From Dactylosporangium siamense (GTDB lineage: Bacteria > Actinomycetota > Actinomycetes > Mycobacteriales > Micromonosporaceae), in the NCBI RefSeq assembly GCF_016862795.1, contig NZ_BONQ01000057.1, forward strand, positions 1 to 64,000: DNA of 64,000 nt. The letters run 5' to 3'. Each line of letters opens with the position of its first letter. Within the stretch, counting starts at the first letter, position 1. Both the position numbers and the translations under genes were made by a program. Shown in pieces: positions 44,433-54,282 of the stretch. The notes under the pieces were generated by a model that saw nothing but the letters and a program-made list of their open reading frames with translations, searched no databases and was not told where the DNA came from.

Positions 44433-45419
44433 TCAGCGGGTCGCTTCGAGCAAGGAGGGATCCGGTGGCGACACGACTGTCGCCTGGCGGTGCCGGAAGG
44501 CCTCCCACGCCGCCTTCGGGGCGGCCGCGACGTCCCTGGCCGTGTTGTACCAGATTGTCACCCGCTGGCAGCCCTCGCAGAGCGCCGGGACGCCGTACGC
44601 CTCGACCCCCAGCCGCCGGCACAGGGTGACCGCGCGGTGCAGGTGCAGCTCCTGGCTGACGAGGAGGGCCTTCGTCACCCCGTACACGTCGTGGGCGCGG
44701 CGGCACGTGTCGTAGGTGTCCAGGCCGTGCGGGTCGACGACCATCCTGGCCGGATCCACGCCCTGCCCGGCCAGGTACTCCCGCATGACGCGGACCTCGT
44801 CGCCGGAGCCGCCCTGCGCGTCGCCGGAGATGAGCAGGGCCTTGACCTTGCCGGTGGCGAGCAACCGCGCGGCGACGTCGAGCCGGCCCTTGAGGAACGG
44901 CATCGGCACCTGCCCGCCCGGCGCGACCTGCGCGCCGAACACGATCGCCACGTCGGCGTCCGGCGCCTCGGCGGCCGGCCCGATCCGGCCCAGCGAACCG
45001 GCCCGCACCCAGGCCGTCGGCGCGAGCACCAGCGCGGCGACGACGCTGCCGGTGAGCACGACCCGCAGCAGGATCCGGCGGCGGCGCTGCGGGCGGGTCT
45101 CCCGGCCGGTGGGGAGCCGCTGCCGGTCGCGCGCCGCCCACCGGGCCCGCTCGACCTCGAACAGGAACCACGGCGGCACCGTCCGGGCGCTGTGCAGCGT
45201 CTCGCGCTCGCCGTCGTCGAGGTAGCCGGTGACGTGGTCGACCGCGACGGAGTACGCCGCCATCCGCGCCGCGCCCCGCCCGCGGGACCGCAGCACCGCC
45301 CACGCGCCCAGCGTGGCGATCGTCATCAGCCAGCCCAACGGGCCCAGGCGGCGGCTGCGACGCTGCAACCGGTCCTGGACGGCGAGCCAGGCGACGCGCT
45401 CGTCACGCAGTTTCGGCAT
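44433..45419 (-). CDS. DUF218/SanA-like membrane protein (ElyC/YdcF type)
   Basis: The 328-residue protein has a cytosolic N-terminal part, one transmembrane segment (about 124-145, LLRVVLTGSVVAALVLAPTA) and a DUF218 domain (ADVAIVFGAQVAPGGQVPMP, LISGDAQGGSGDEVRVMREY, LLVSQELHLHRAVTLCRRLG). SanA-type proteins affect envelope integrity and vancomycin entry. The start used is ATG 45419 (MPKLRDERVAW); 45440 is an in-frame alternative. It may form a unit with the synthetase gene 156 bp downstream, suggesting a lipid or envelope link. That link is inference. Confidence 0.82.
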   Translation of the reverse strand: MPKLRDERVAWLAVQDRLQRRSRRLGPLGWLMTIATLGAWAVLRSRGRGAARMAAYSVAVDHVTGYLDDGERETLHSARTVPPWFLFEVERARWAARDRQRLPTGRETRPQRRRRILLRVVLTGSVVAALVLAPTAWVRAGSLGRIGPAAEAPDADVAIVFGAQVAPGGQVPMPFLKGRLDVAARLLATGKVKALLISGDAQGGSGDEVRVMREYLAGQGVDPARMVVDPHGLDTYDTCRRAHDVYGVTKALLVSQELHLHRAVTLCRRLGVEAYGVPALCEGCQRVTIWYNTARDVAAAPKAAWEAFRHRQATVVSPPDPSLLEATR

Positions 45420-45540
45420 GGCGGCAGCATCGCACGACACTGTGATGTGGTGGTGCCCGTGTGGTGCTCATCGTGTGGAGTCGTAAATTGTCGGTGGCGC
45501 GAGGCAGGATGTATCCCTCGGGTAGGGGAGGTGGCGTCGG

Positions 45541-47388
45541 TTGGCCGGCAAGATCAAGGACGAGGACATCGCCTTGGTACGTGAGCGCACCGCGATCGCG
45601 GATGTGATCTCCGAGCATGTGACGCTCAAGTCGGCCGGGGGCGGCAACCTCAAGGGGCTCTGCCCGTTCCACGACGAGAAGACCGCCTCGTTCAACGTGT
45701 CGCCCGCGCGCAACGTGTATTTCTGCCACGGGTGCGGTGCCGGCGGCGACGCCATCAAGTTCCTGATGGACCACGACCACCTGTCGTTCGTCGAGTCGGT
45801 GGAGCGGCTCGCCGGCCGCGCCGGCCTGCAGCTGCAGTATGTGGAGGCGGGCAGCGCGCCGGTCCGCCAGACCGGGCAGAAGCAGCGGCTCATCGCCGCG
45901 CACGCCGAGGCGGCCCGGTTCTACGCCGAGCACCTCGGCTCGCCCGGCGCCCGCCTCGCCCGGGAGTTCCTCGCCCAGCGCGGGTTCGGCCGGGAGGAGG
46001 CGGAGCGCTACGGCTGCGGTTTCGCGCCCGAGGGCTGGGACCCGCTGAGCAAGCACCTGCGGTTGAAGGGCTACACGGCGCAGGAGCTGATCACCGCGGG
46101 CCTGTCCAAGGAGGCCCGGTCCGGCAGCCTCATCGACCGGTTCCGCCGCCGGCTGCTGTGGCCGATCAAGGACATCTCCGGCGACGTGATCGGGTTCGGC
46201 GCCCGGAAGCTGTTCGCCGACGACGACGGCCCCAAGTACCTGAACACCCCGGAGAGCCCGCTCTACAAGAAGTCCCACGTCCTGTATGGCGTCGACCAGG
46301 CCAAACGGGAGATCGCCAAGCAGAGCAAGGTCGTCATCGTCGAGGGGTACACCGACGTGATGGCCTGCCACCTGTCCGACGTGCCGGTGGCGGTCGCGAC
46401 CTGTGGGACCGCGTTCGGCGCCGACCACATCGCGGTCCTGCGCCGGCTGCTGCTGGACGCCGACGGTTACGGCGGGGAGATCATCTTCACGTTCGACGGT
46501 GACGCCGCCGGGCAGAAGGCGGCGCTGCGCGCGTTCGAGGACGACCAGCGGTTCGTCGCCCAGACGTTCATCGCCGTCGGCCCCAACGGCATGGACCCGT
46601 GCGAGCTGCGCATGGCCAAGGGCCCGGTCGCGGTGCGTGACCTCGTCGCCGACCGGCAGCCGCTGCTCGACTTCGCGTTGCGCTCCGTCATCCAGCGGTT
46701 CGACCTCGACACCGCCGAGGGCCGTGTCGGCGCCCTCAAGGCCACCGCGCCGCTCGTGGCGAAGATCAAGGACCGGACCCTGCGCCCGGAATATGCCCGC
46801 AAGCTCGCCGGTGACCTCGGCATGGAGCTCGAGACGGTCCAGCGCTCCGTCGGCGCGGCCGCGAAGGGGATCGTCGAGGCCCCCGCCCCGCCGCCCCGCA
46901 AGACCCTGGCGCCGGACAGCGCCGAGGCGCTCGTCGAGCGCGAGGCGCTGAAGCTGGCCCTGCAACTGCCGGCCCTGGCCGGCCCCATGTTCGACGTCGT
47001 CGGCGCCGACATCTACGCCCATCCCACCTACGCGGCCCTGCGCACCGCGATCGCCGACGCCGGCGGCGCGTCCTCGGCGACCGCCGGCGCCGTCTGGATC
47101 GAGCGGGTCCGCGAGGCCTGCACCGACCCGGCGGCCGGCGGCCTGGTCACCGAGCTGGCCGTGGAGCCGCTGCGCCTCGACGGCGAGCCCGACCCGCGCT
47201 ATGTCGAGGCGACCGTCGTGCGGCTGCAGCTGCCCGCGATCAACCGGCGCATCGCCGACCTCAAGTCCAAGCAGCAGCGCATCAACCCCGTCACCAACGC
47301 CGACGAGTATCTGCGCCTGTTCAGCGAGCTGGTGTCCCTGGAGCAGCACGCCAGGGCACTGCGCGACCGCAGCGCCAGCCGCTGGTGA
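45541..47388 (+). CDS. dnaG: DNA primase
   Basis: The 615-residue primase makes RNA primers for replication. It has the CHC2 zinc finger (Cys41, His44, Cys62, Cys65 around CPFHDEKTASFNVSPARNVY), a Toprim domain (VVIVEGYTDVMA, then FDGDAAGQKAALRAF) and a C-terminal DnaB-binding part. The TTG start is supported by GGGGAGGTGG at 45525-45534 and by the standard MAGKIKDEDI beginning. It is followed by a small gene 16 bp on. No tRNA gene is next to it. Confidence 0.95.
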   Translation: MAGKIKDEDIALVRERTAIADVISEHVTLKSAGGGNLKGLCPFHDEKTASFNVSPARNVYFCHGCGAGGDAIKFLMDHDHLSFVESVERLAGRAGLQLQYVEAGSAPVRQTGQKQRLIAAHAEAARFYAEHLGSPGARLAREFLAQRGFGREEAERYGCGFAPEGWDPLSKHLRLKGYTAQELITAGLSKEARSGSLIDRFRRRLLWPIKDISGDVIGFGARKLFADDDGPKYLNTPESPLYKKSHVLYGVDQAKREIAKQSKVVIVEGYTDVMACHLSDVPVAVATCGTAFGADHIAVLRRLLLDADGYGGEIIFTFDGDAAGQKAALRAFEDDQRFVAQTFIAVGPNGMDPCELRMAKGPVAVRDLVADRQPLLDFALRSVIQRFDLDTAEGRVGALKATAPLVAKIKDRTLRPEYARKLAGDLGMELETVQRSVGAAAKGIVEAPAPPPRKTLAPDSAEALVEREALKLALQLPALAGPMFDVVGADIYAHPTYAALRTAIADAGGASSATAGAVWIERVREACTDPAAGGLVTELAVEPLRLDGEPDPRYVEATVVRLQLPAINRRIADLKSKQQRINPVTNADEYLRLFSELVSLEQHARALRDRSASRW

Positions 47389-47404
47389 TCCGAAGGAGTG
47401 CGTC

Positions 47405-47944
47405 GTGTTCGGCTTCTTGAAGAAGCGCCGCCTGCCCGCCGGGCAGCGGCCCGACCTCGCCGCGGACGAGCGGGTCCTGTCCTGGGCGGGCACGACCGGC
47501 GACAACGTCGTGGTCGTCACCAACCTCGGCCTGTGGCTCCCCGGCGCCGGTGAGCGGCTCGGCTGGCACGAGATCCACAAGGCGACGTGGTCGGGCCGGC
47601 AGCTGACCCTGATCGCGGCCCATGAGCTGCCCGCCGACGATCCCGGCGACTACGTGGTGATGCAGGACCTGCCGCCGCTGGTCCTCCCGCTGCCGGACCC
47701 GGACCGGGTGCCCGAGCACATCCGCACCCGCGTGAACAAGTCGATCGGGCACACCTCGCACCATCCGCTCGAGGCGGGTTTCGGCGTCCGTGTCGTCGCC
47801 CGCCGGGTCAGCGGCGTCGACGGCCTGCGCTGGACCGTCCGTTACGACGAGGGCGTCGACCCGGCCGCCCCGGGGGTCGCCGAGCAGACCGCGGCCCTCG
47901 TCTCGTGGGCGCGCGAGTCCATCGGCACCCCGGCCACCGCCTGA
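47405..47944 (+). CDS. Conserved hypothetical cytosolic protein downstream of dnaG
   Basis: The 179-residue product begins MFGFLKKRRLPAGQRPDLAA and contains VLSWAGTTGDNVVVVTNLGL and IHKATWSGRQLTLIAA. It looks like a PH-like or GRAM-like small beta fold with no signal peptide. It has the AAGGAG site and a GTG start 16 bp after dnaG, so it is probably co-transcribed. Function unknown. It ends 4 bp before the convergent MptB-like gene. Confidence 0.7.
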   Translation: MFGFLKKRRLPAGQRPDLAADERVLSWAGTTGDNVVVVTNLGLWLPGAGERLGWHEIHKATWSGRQLTLIAAHELPADDPGDYVVMQDLPPLVLPLPDPDRVPEHIRTRVNKSIGHTSHHPLEAGFGVRVVARRVSGVDGLRWTVRYDEGVDPAAPGVAEQTAALVSWARESIGTPATA

Positions 47945-47948
47945 ACCG

Positions 47949-49379
47949 TCACGGGCGGGTGGCTTCGGGAGCCGCCGGGACCTCGGTCACGGTCCCGCGG
48001 CGGCGGATCAGGTGGACGGCGGCGGCCGCGACGAGCGCGACGTCGAGGAACGCGCCGGGGACCTTCGTCTTCGTGGCCAGGCCGAGGCTGTCGGGCAGCG
48101 TGAGCAGCGGCAACCCGGCCGCGGCGACGTGCACGACCGTCCGCAGCCGGCCGGTGAGCACGGTGCCGGCCAGCAGGGCGATGCCGGCGATCGCATACCA
48201 GGCGTAGAAGACCGGGCCGAGGACCGCCGCGGCGAGCATGCCGATCCCCGCGGCGGTGAGCACCACGTCCCGCCCGCGCCGGCCGGCCGCGTCACCGTCG
48301 CGGGCCAGGGTCCGCGCGGCCCGCCACCACAGGGCCAGGAGGATCGCGGCGAGGGCCAGGAGGCCGGCGGCCCTGGCGACCGCGACCGCCGTCGCGAACG
48401 ACTCCGGCTGGCCGGTCACGCGCAGGACATAGCCGACGGCCATGCCCACCCCGGTCGGGACGGACAACCACTGCACCATGGTGCTGGTCGAGCCGAGGGC
48501 GTGCAGGAAGCCGAGACCGTGCCCCGTGAGCAGGGCGAGGATGGTGTACGCACCGACGGCCGCCCCGGCGAACGCCGCAGGACCGGTCCAGCGGGCTCTG
48601 GACGTACCGGCGAAAAAGAGCAACAACAGCGCGAAGGGGGCGGCGGTGAGGGCGGTGACCTTGACGGCGACGGCGAGGCCGAAGGCGAGCCCGGACATCG
48701 CACCGGACGCGGCGCCCGGGCGGCGCGCCGCGACGAACCCGGCCAGGACCAGCCCGGCGAGGACGACGTCGTTGTGCGCCCCGGACACGACGTGCACCAG
48801 CACGAGCGGGCTCGCGGCCAGCAGCGCGTTCTGTCGCGACAGGCGGTGCACCGCGGCGACGCACAGCAGCAGGCCGAGCACGGCGGCGACGCGCAGCAGC
48901 AGGACCGCGGCGGGGAGGCTGCCGTGGGCGAGCCAGGCCGCCGCGCCCTCGATCGCGATCCACAGTGGACCGTAGGGCGTCGGCGTCTCCCGCCACAGCT
49001 CCGGCACGTCGGAGAGCCAGGTGCAGGGCAGCGCCGCCGGGCCCACCCGGTAGAGGTCGAGGCCGGCGTCGAAGAGCTGGCCCTGGCAGGCATACGCATA
49101 GACGTCGTGGCTGCCCAGCGGCGGTGCGAACAGCAGCGGCAGGCTCCAGATCGCGGCCGTCACCAGGACACCGCGCTGGTCGGTCTCCTCCCGCAGCGTC
49201 CACCAGGCGCGGATCAGCATCGCGAGGGCGACGAACCACACGACGACGCCGAGCAGCCACGCGCGGTCGTGCGGCACCGGCTTGCCGGCCAGGAAACCGC
49301 TGGCGGCGAGCAGGACGGTGGCGGCCAGCCCGAGCCAGCGCGGGTTGACGCTCACCCGCCCATGGTGCCACGGGCCCAT
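47949..49379 (-). CDS. mptB: Polyprenol-phosphate-mannose alpha-1,6-mannosyltransferase, MptB-like
   Basis: A 476-residue membrane protein with about twelve transmembrane segments. GSHDVYAYACQGQLFDAGLD and TPTPYGPLWIAIEGAAAW (the first loop Asp) are characteristic of the MptA/MptB GT-C family. These enzymes extend the mannan core of lipomannan and lipoarabinomannan on the outer membrane face, using polyprenol phosphomannose. The start is ambiguous (ATG 49379 or GTG 49355). It converges with the dnaG operon and is divergent from the ABC exporter. Confidence 0.8.
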   Translation of the reverse strand: MGPWHHGRVSVNPRWLGLAATVLLAASGFLAGKPVPHDRAWLLGVVVWFVALAMLIRAWWTLREETDQRGVLVTAAIWSLPLLFAPPLGSHDVYAYACQGQLFDAGLDLYRVGPAALPCTWLSDVPELWRETPTPYGPLWIAIEGAAAWLAHGSLPAAVLLLRVAAVLGLLLCVAAVHRLSRQNALLAASPLVLVHVVSGAHNDVVLAGLVLAGFVAARRPGAASGAMSGLAFGLAVAVKVTALTAAPFALLLLFFAGTSRARWTGPAAFAGAAVGAYTILALLTGHGLGFLHALGSTSTMVQWLSVPTGVGMAVGYVLRVTGQPESFATAVAVARAAGLLALAAILLALWWRAARTLARDGDAAGRRGRDVVLTAAGIGMLAAAVLGPVFYAWYAIAGIALLAGTVLTGRLRTVVHVAAAGLPLLTLPDSLGLATKTKVPGAFLDVALVAAAAVHLIRRRGTVTEVPAAPEATRP

Positions 49380-49410
49380 TTTTGTCAGACCCCTGGGTTA
49401 ATGTCGCCAC

Positions 49411-50343
49411 GTGGCTGAAGACGAAGCGTTGATCGCGGCGACCGCGCTGGTCAAACAGTTCGGTGACTTCACCGCGGTCGATGGCATCGACGTGCGGGTG
49501 CGGGCCGGGGAGGCGTTCGGGTTCCTCGGTCCCAACGGGGCCGGCAAGTCCTCGACGATGCGGATGATCGGCTGCGTGTCCCGGCCCACCGGCGGGGCGC
49601 TGCGGATCCTGGGCCTGGACGCGGCGAAGGACGGCGCGGCGATCCGGGCGCGGCTCGGGGTGTGCCCGCAGCAGGACTCGCTCGACCTGGAGCTCACCGT
49701 CCTGGAGAATCTCACGGTCTACGCGCGTTACTTCAACATCCCGCGCAAGGTGGCCCGAGCGCGGGCCATGGAGCTGCTCGACTTCGTGCAGCTCGCCGAC
49801 CGCGCCGGTGACAAGGTCGAGCCGCTGTCCGGCGGGATGAAACGCCGCCTCACGATCGCCCGGGCCCTGGTCAACGAGCCGGAGATCGTGCTGCTCGACG
49901 AGCCGACGACGGGCCTCGACCCGCAGGCCCGGCACCTCGTCTGGGAGCGGCTGTTCCGGCTCAAGCAGCGCGGCGTGACGCTGGTGCTGACCACGCACTA
50001 CATGGACGAGGCGGAGCAGCTGTGCGACCGCCTGGTCGTCATGGACGCCGGCCGGATCGTCGCGGAGGGCTCACCGCGGGAGCTCATCGACCGGCACTCG
50101 ACCCGGGAGGTCCTGGAGGTGCGGTTCGGCAACGACCCGCTCGACGGGTTCGCGGACAAGCTCGACGGCATCGGCGAGCGCGTCGAGGTGCTGCCCGACC
50201 GCATCCTCGTCTATACCGGCGACGGCGACGCGGCCGCCGCGCAGGTGCACGGCCGCGGGTTGACGCCGTCGAGCGTGCTGGTCCGCCGCGGCTCGCTCGA
50301 AGACGTGTTCCTGCAGCTCACCGGCCGGACGTTGGTCGACTGA
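49411..50343 (+). CDS. ABC transporter ATP-binding protein, DrrA-type
   Basis: A 310-residue nucleotide-binding protein with Walker A GPNGAGKSS, signature LSGGMKRRL, Walker B VLLDEPTTGLD and a C-terminal extension (VLVRRGSLEDVFLQLTGRTL) typical of DrrA/NatA exporters. It powers the two membrane partners encoded next, with a TGATG overlap. The GTG start follows a weak site. Substrates of such systems include drugs and lipids. The system is not linked to a biosynthetic cluster here. Confidence 0.9.
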   Translation: MAEDEALIAATALVKQFGDFTAVDGIDVRVRAGEAFGFLGPNGAGKSSTMRMIGCVSRPTGGALRILGLDAAKDGAAIRARLGVCPQQDSLDLELTVLENLTVYARYFNIPRKVARARAMELLDFVQLADRAGDKVEPLSGGMKRRLTIARALVNEPEIVLLDEPTTGLDPQARHLVWERLFRLKQRGVTLVLTTHYMDEAEQLCDRLVVMDAGRIVAEGSPRELIDRHSTREVLEVRFGNDPLDGFADKLDGIGERVEVLPDRILVYTGDGDAAAAQVHGRGLTPSSVLVRRGSLEDVFLQLTGRTLVD

Positions 50344-51110
50344 TGGCGCATCCGACCGCGCTGGCGCTCGAGTTCCACCTCGTGGCCTACAAGCGCACGT
50401 GGCGCTCCAGCGTGTTCAGCTCGTTCGCGCTGCCGGCGATGTTCCTGGTCGCGATGGGGATCACCGTCGGGCACTACATCGACGAGCGGTCCACCTCGAT
50501 CGGCGTGCCCTATCTGGACTATCTGGGTCCCGGGCTGCTGGCCGCGACGGCCCTGCAGGTCGCGGTCGGCGACTCGACGTGGCCGGTGTATGGCGGGTTC
50601 CACTGGACGCGGGTCTATCACGTGATGCGGGCGTCGCCGCTCACGGTGGGTGACGTGCTGCGGGGACATCTGGCGTTCGTCCTGCTGCGGGTCGCGCTGT
50701 CCAGCGCCGGGTTCCTGGTGGTGCTGCTGCTGTTCGGCGCGCTGCACTCGTGGTGGGCCCTGACGACCCCGCTGGTCGCCGTCCTGGTGGGCGCGGCATG
50801 CGCGGCGCCGTGTTTCGCGTTCGCCGCACGGGCCACCAGCGACGGCGCGTTCGCGGTGCTGTTCCGGGTGGCGGTGGTCCCGATGACCCTGTTCGCGGGC
50901 GTGTTCTTCCCGGTCGAGAGCCTGCCCTGGGTGGCGCGCCTGCTGGCCTACGTGTCGCCGCTGTGGCACGGCGTCGAACTGTCCCGGGCCGCCACCCTCG
51001 GCACCGCGACCGCCTGGGGAGTGCCCGCGCACGTCGCGGTCCTCGCCGTGTGGTGCGCGGTCGGCTACGTGCTGGCGCTGCGCTCGTTCACCCGGAAGCT
51101 GGGCGACTGA
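50343..51110 (+). CDS. ABC-2 type permease, first DrrB-like subunit
   Basis: A 255-residue protein with six transmembrane segments (for example LPAMFLVAMGITVGHYID, FRVAVVPMTLFAGVFFPVES). FFPVESLPWVARLLAYVSPL is the ABC-2 signature region. Coupled to the ATPase gene and to the next permease gene by TGATG overlaps, so the three form a heterodimeric-permease exporter. Confidence 0.88.
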   Translation: MAHPTALALEFHLVAYKRTWRSSVFSSFALPAMFLVAMGITVGHYIDERSTSIGVPYLDYLGPGLLAATALQVAVGDSTWPVYGGFHWTRVYHVMRASPLTVGDVLRGHLAFVLLRVALSSAGFLVVLLLFGALHSWWALTTPLVAVLVGAACAAPCFAFAARATSDGAFAVLFRVAVVPMTLFAGVFFPVESLPWVARLLAYVSPLWHGVELSRAATLGTATAWGVPAHVAVLAVWCAVGYVLALRSFTRKLGD

Positions 51111-51928
51111 TGGTCACCACACTGATCTTCCCGCGGGCGATGTCCCGCCTCGACCACCGCGCCTCCGGCGCCCTGTCCGTCACCGCGCGTAACCTCGCCG
51201 CCGCCCGGCACGCCGCGTACTGGTGGGTGCTGCTGTCCGGCTTCGTCGAGCCGCTGCTCTACCTGCTCTCGATCGGCGTCGGTGTCGGCCGGCTCGTCGG
51301 CGACATCGCGCTGCCCGACGGGCGGCTCGTGACGTATGCGCAGTTCGTCGCGCCGGCGATGCTGGCCGCCTCCGCCATGAACGGGGCACTGGCGGAGACG
51401 ACGATGAATTTCTACGGCAAGCTCAAGTTCATGCGCATCTACGATGCGACGCTCGCCACCCCGATCACGCCGATGCAGGTCTCCGTCGGCGAGCTCATCT
51501 GGGCGATGTGCCGGGGCGGCGTCTACTCCGCGGTCTTCCTCGTCGTCATGGCGGCCCTCGACCTCACCACCTGGGGCTGGGCGCTGGTGGCGTTGCCGGT
51601 GACGCTGCTGGTCGGGTTCGCGTTCGGCGCGCTCGGCATGGGCCTGTCCACGCTGTTGCGCTCCTGGCAGGACTTCGACTACATCAACGTGACCCAGTTC
51701 GGGCTGTTCCTGTTCAGCGGCACGTTCTCCCCGCCGTCGGACTTCCCGGTGCCGCTGCAGATCCTGATCGAGGTGACGCCGCTGTATCACGGGGTGGCCC
51801 TGCTGCGGGCGATCACGACCGGCTCGCCGGACTGGACGGTGCTGTGGCATGTGGCGTATCTGGTCGCCCTGGCCGTGGCCGGTCTGACGATGGCCAGCCG
51901 CCGGATGGGCGTGCTGCTGCTGAAGTAA
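51110..51928 (+). CDS. ABC-2 type permease, second DrrB-like subunit
   Basis: A 272-residue membrane protein, six segments, with FGLFLFSGTFSPPSDFPVPL near the ABC-2 signature. It pairs with the preceding permease. It resembles that protein only in layout, so the two are distinct members, not a recent duplicate. Confidence 0.88.
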   Translation: MVTTLIFPRAMSRLDHRASGALSVTARNLAAARHAAYWWVLLSGFVEPLLYLLSIGVGVGRLVGDIALPDGRLVTYAQFVAPAMLAASAMNGALAETTMNFYGKLKFMRIYDATLATPITPMQVSVGELIWAMCRGGVYSAVFLVVMAALDLTTWGWALVALPVTLLVGFAFGALGMGLSTLLRSWQDFDYINVTQFGLFLFSGTFSPPSDFPVPLQILIEVTPLYHGVALLRAITTGSPDWTVLWHVAYLVALAVAGLTMASRRMGVLLLK

Positions 51929-53091
51929 CCCACCCACGACCGTTGCCCGCGCGGCCCGGCTTCCGCCGTGTGCCGTGAGGCCTGTCGCGCGGGGAGGGTT
52001 CGCCTGTTCGCCGGCGTGCGCGATCACCAGCTCATCGAATTGGAGCGCGGTTCCTCTCACGAGGTGACCCGACGGTCCGTCGACCGCGGGAGCGGATCGG
52101 GCCCGGGTCCTCGAAGCTGGCCGCCGCCAGCCCGTGCTCGCGGCCTTCGCCGGCGCGGACGCCAGGGGTTTGCGTTCATGATTGCTTCCCGCCCTGGACC
52201 CGAGCCTGGGCGCATGTTGTGTCGCCGTGATCGCGGAACGGTCGCGTCCACGGAGGTGGTGTACGGCTGTGCGGGCCCGCTCGCTTCGGGCAGCCACGGT
52301 TGCGCAGTGATAGCAAGACCCGCTGCACTTCGGCCACACCGCCGTTCCGTGCTGTGGCCCGCGCACGCGGCCGTGGCACCTGCTCACGGCTGGATCGAAG
52401 TCGTCTCGTGGCCCGTCGGGATGGCCGGTCCGCAGCGTCGTGCCGTGCGGGGCCTTGTCCGGCGGGCGGTGGCGCGACAAGCGGAACGATGTCCGGGGTC
52501 AGGGGGCCGGGGATCCTTCCGGTTGTGGAGAAGTCCGGCGGCGACGCCCGGCGCACCCGGATCCACTCCACGCGGATTACCCTCACCAACGACCGCAACG
52601 GGACGGCTGCCACAGACTCTCGGGGGACGACCACCACCAACGGCGCCAACCCCACAAGGATCAACGCGGGTGTCATCCGAACGGGTCGAATGCCGCGAAA
52701 TCGGCACCACGTTCGTGAGGGTGCCGCACCGGTGGGGTTGACCGGCCCCGGGGGCGGGTGGGCGCCGCAGGCGGAGCGGGACCCGGGTGGGAGCACCCGC
52801 GAGGCGGGGCGATTCGTCCGCTAAGCGGGGCTTTGCGGCAGCGGTGGCAAGCGGCCTGAGCTGGGAAAACCGGGAAACGTTCGGAAGTGGGCCAACTTCC
52901 GTTGGATTCAGCAAAAGTTTGGTAACGGGGGATAGAAGACCTAGACGCGGCGCTTTTCAGGGCCTAAAGTCTCGACGCAACACGGGTGTAACGCACGGCA
53001 CACGACCCGGCAACCAGCACCTCAGCGGAGGTGTGGTGGTGTAGCCGCGTGTCGCGGACGCCTGCCTGCGACCAGATGAGGAGGTGCCATT
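51929..53091. other. 1.16-kb region without a confident gene
   Basis: Frames here are short or of arginine/proline-rich composition and lack family motifs. One minus frame (from ATG 52676) begins with a hydrophobic run, MTPALILVGLAPLVVVV, but its remainder is unlike a protein. Codon bias is weaker than in the genes on either side. Near 52860-53091 lie an inverted repeat and the presumed promoter of the ROK gene. This may be decayed sequence. Confidence 0.5.
52883..52900. promoter_or_regulatory. Inverted repeat upstream of the ROK regulator, possible operator
   Basis: GGAAGT-GGGCCA-ACTTCC is a perfect 6-bp-arm repeat in an otherwise A-rich upstream stretch. It lies about 190 bp before the regulator start and could be the site of autoregulation. 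Evidence is the symmetry and position only. Confidence 0.35.
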
Positions 53092-54282
53092 GTGAACACG
53101 GTCAGTGCGGTAGACGGTCCGGTTCAGTCGCGCCTGCTCCGCTTGTTGCGGGACACCGGTGCGTTGTCGCGTGCGGAGCTGGCGGATCGCCTGGAGGTGC
53201 CGCGGCCGCGGCTGCTCGCGGACCTGGACGCGCTCGTCGCGACCGGGTTGATCCGCGAGGCCGGCCCGGCGGCCAGCCGGGGCGGTCGCCGGTCGACGCT
53301 GGTGGAGCTCAACCCCGATCTGCGGTTCGCCGCGGTGGACCTGGGCGCCAGCTCGATCGACGTGGAGATCACCGACGGGCGGTTGGAGCCGGTGACGGCA
53401 TACAGCGAGCCCGCCGACATCAGGTCGGGACCGAAGGTGATACTGCAACGGGTCAACGAGATCCTGCACAAGTTCCGTGCGGAGGGCGCGTTCGAGCGGT
53501 TGCACGCCATCGGTATCGGGGTTCCGGGGCCGGTCAGTTTCCGTGACGGGGTGCCGGTCTCTCCGCCGATCATGCCGGGCTGGGACAGGTTCCCGGTGCG
53601 GGAGGTGCTGGGGCGCGAGTTCAACTGCCCGGTCGTCGTCGACAACGACGTGAACATCATGAGCATCGGCGAGCGATACGGTGGCGTCGCGCACTCGGTC
53701 GACAACCTGCTCTTCCTCAAAGTGGGGACCGGCATCGGGTGCGGCATCTACCTCAACGGTGAGGTGTACCGGGGCACCGACGGGTGCGCCGGGGACATCG
53801 GGCACATCCAGGTCGACAGTCACGGGCCGGTGTGCTCGTGCGGCAATGTCGGCTGCCTGGAGGCCCTGTTCGGCGGCGGTGCACTGGCCCGTGACGCGAC
53901 GGCGGCGGCCCGTAGTGGTGCCTCGCCGGCACTGGCGGAGCGGCTCAACGCCAACAGCGTCGTGACCGCCAAGGACGTCGCCGACGGCGCGGCCGAGGGC
54001 GACGTCACGTGCATCCGTCTGATCCGTGACGGTGGGCGCCGGGTGGGTGGGGTGCTGGCCGGGTTGGTCAGCTTCATCAACCCGTCGATGATCGTGATCG
54101 GCGGCGGTCTCGCCGGCCTCGGTCACATCCTGCTGGCGGAGATTCGAAGCGTCGTCTACCGGCGTTCGCTTCCCCTCGCGACCGGCAATCTGCCGGTCGT
54201 CCTGTCCGAGCTCGGCCCCCGCGCCGGCGTTGTTGGCGCCGCGGTGCTGGCCAGCGAACTCGCATATGGACGGCCATCATGA
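53092..54282 (+). CDS. ROK-family transcriptional regulator (XylR-like)
   Basis: A 396-residue repressor with an N-terminal winged helix (LRDTGALSRAELADRLEV) and a ROK sugar-kinase-like domain (GIGVPGPVSFRDGV, NDVNIMSIGERYGG). The zinc motif reads CSCGNVGCLE. It should repress the following transport operon and be released by a sugar, probably xylose or a xylo-oligosaccharide. GAGGAGGTG precedes the GTG start. It overlaps the ATPase gene (ATGA), so repressor and transporter are co-transcribed. Confidence 0.9.
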   Translation: MNTVSAVDGPVQSRLLRLLRDTGALSRAELADRLEVPRPRLLADLDALVATGLIREAGPAASRGGRRSTLVELNPDLRFAAVDLGASSIDVEITDGRLEPVTAYSEPADIRSGPKVILQRVNEILHKFRAEGAFERLHAIGIGVPGPVSFRDGVPVSPPIMPGWDRFPVREVLGREFNCPVVVDNDVNIMSIGERYGGVAHSVDNLLFLKVGTGIGCGIYLNGEVYRGTDGCAGDIGHIQVDSHGPVCSCGNVGCLEALFGGGALARDATAAARSGASPALAERLNANSVVTAKDVADGAAEGDVTCIRLIRDGGRRVGGVLAGLVSFINPSMIVIGGGLAGLGHILLAEIRSVVYRRSLPLATGNLPVVLSELGPRAGVVGAAVLASELAYGRPS

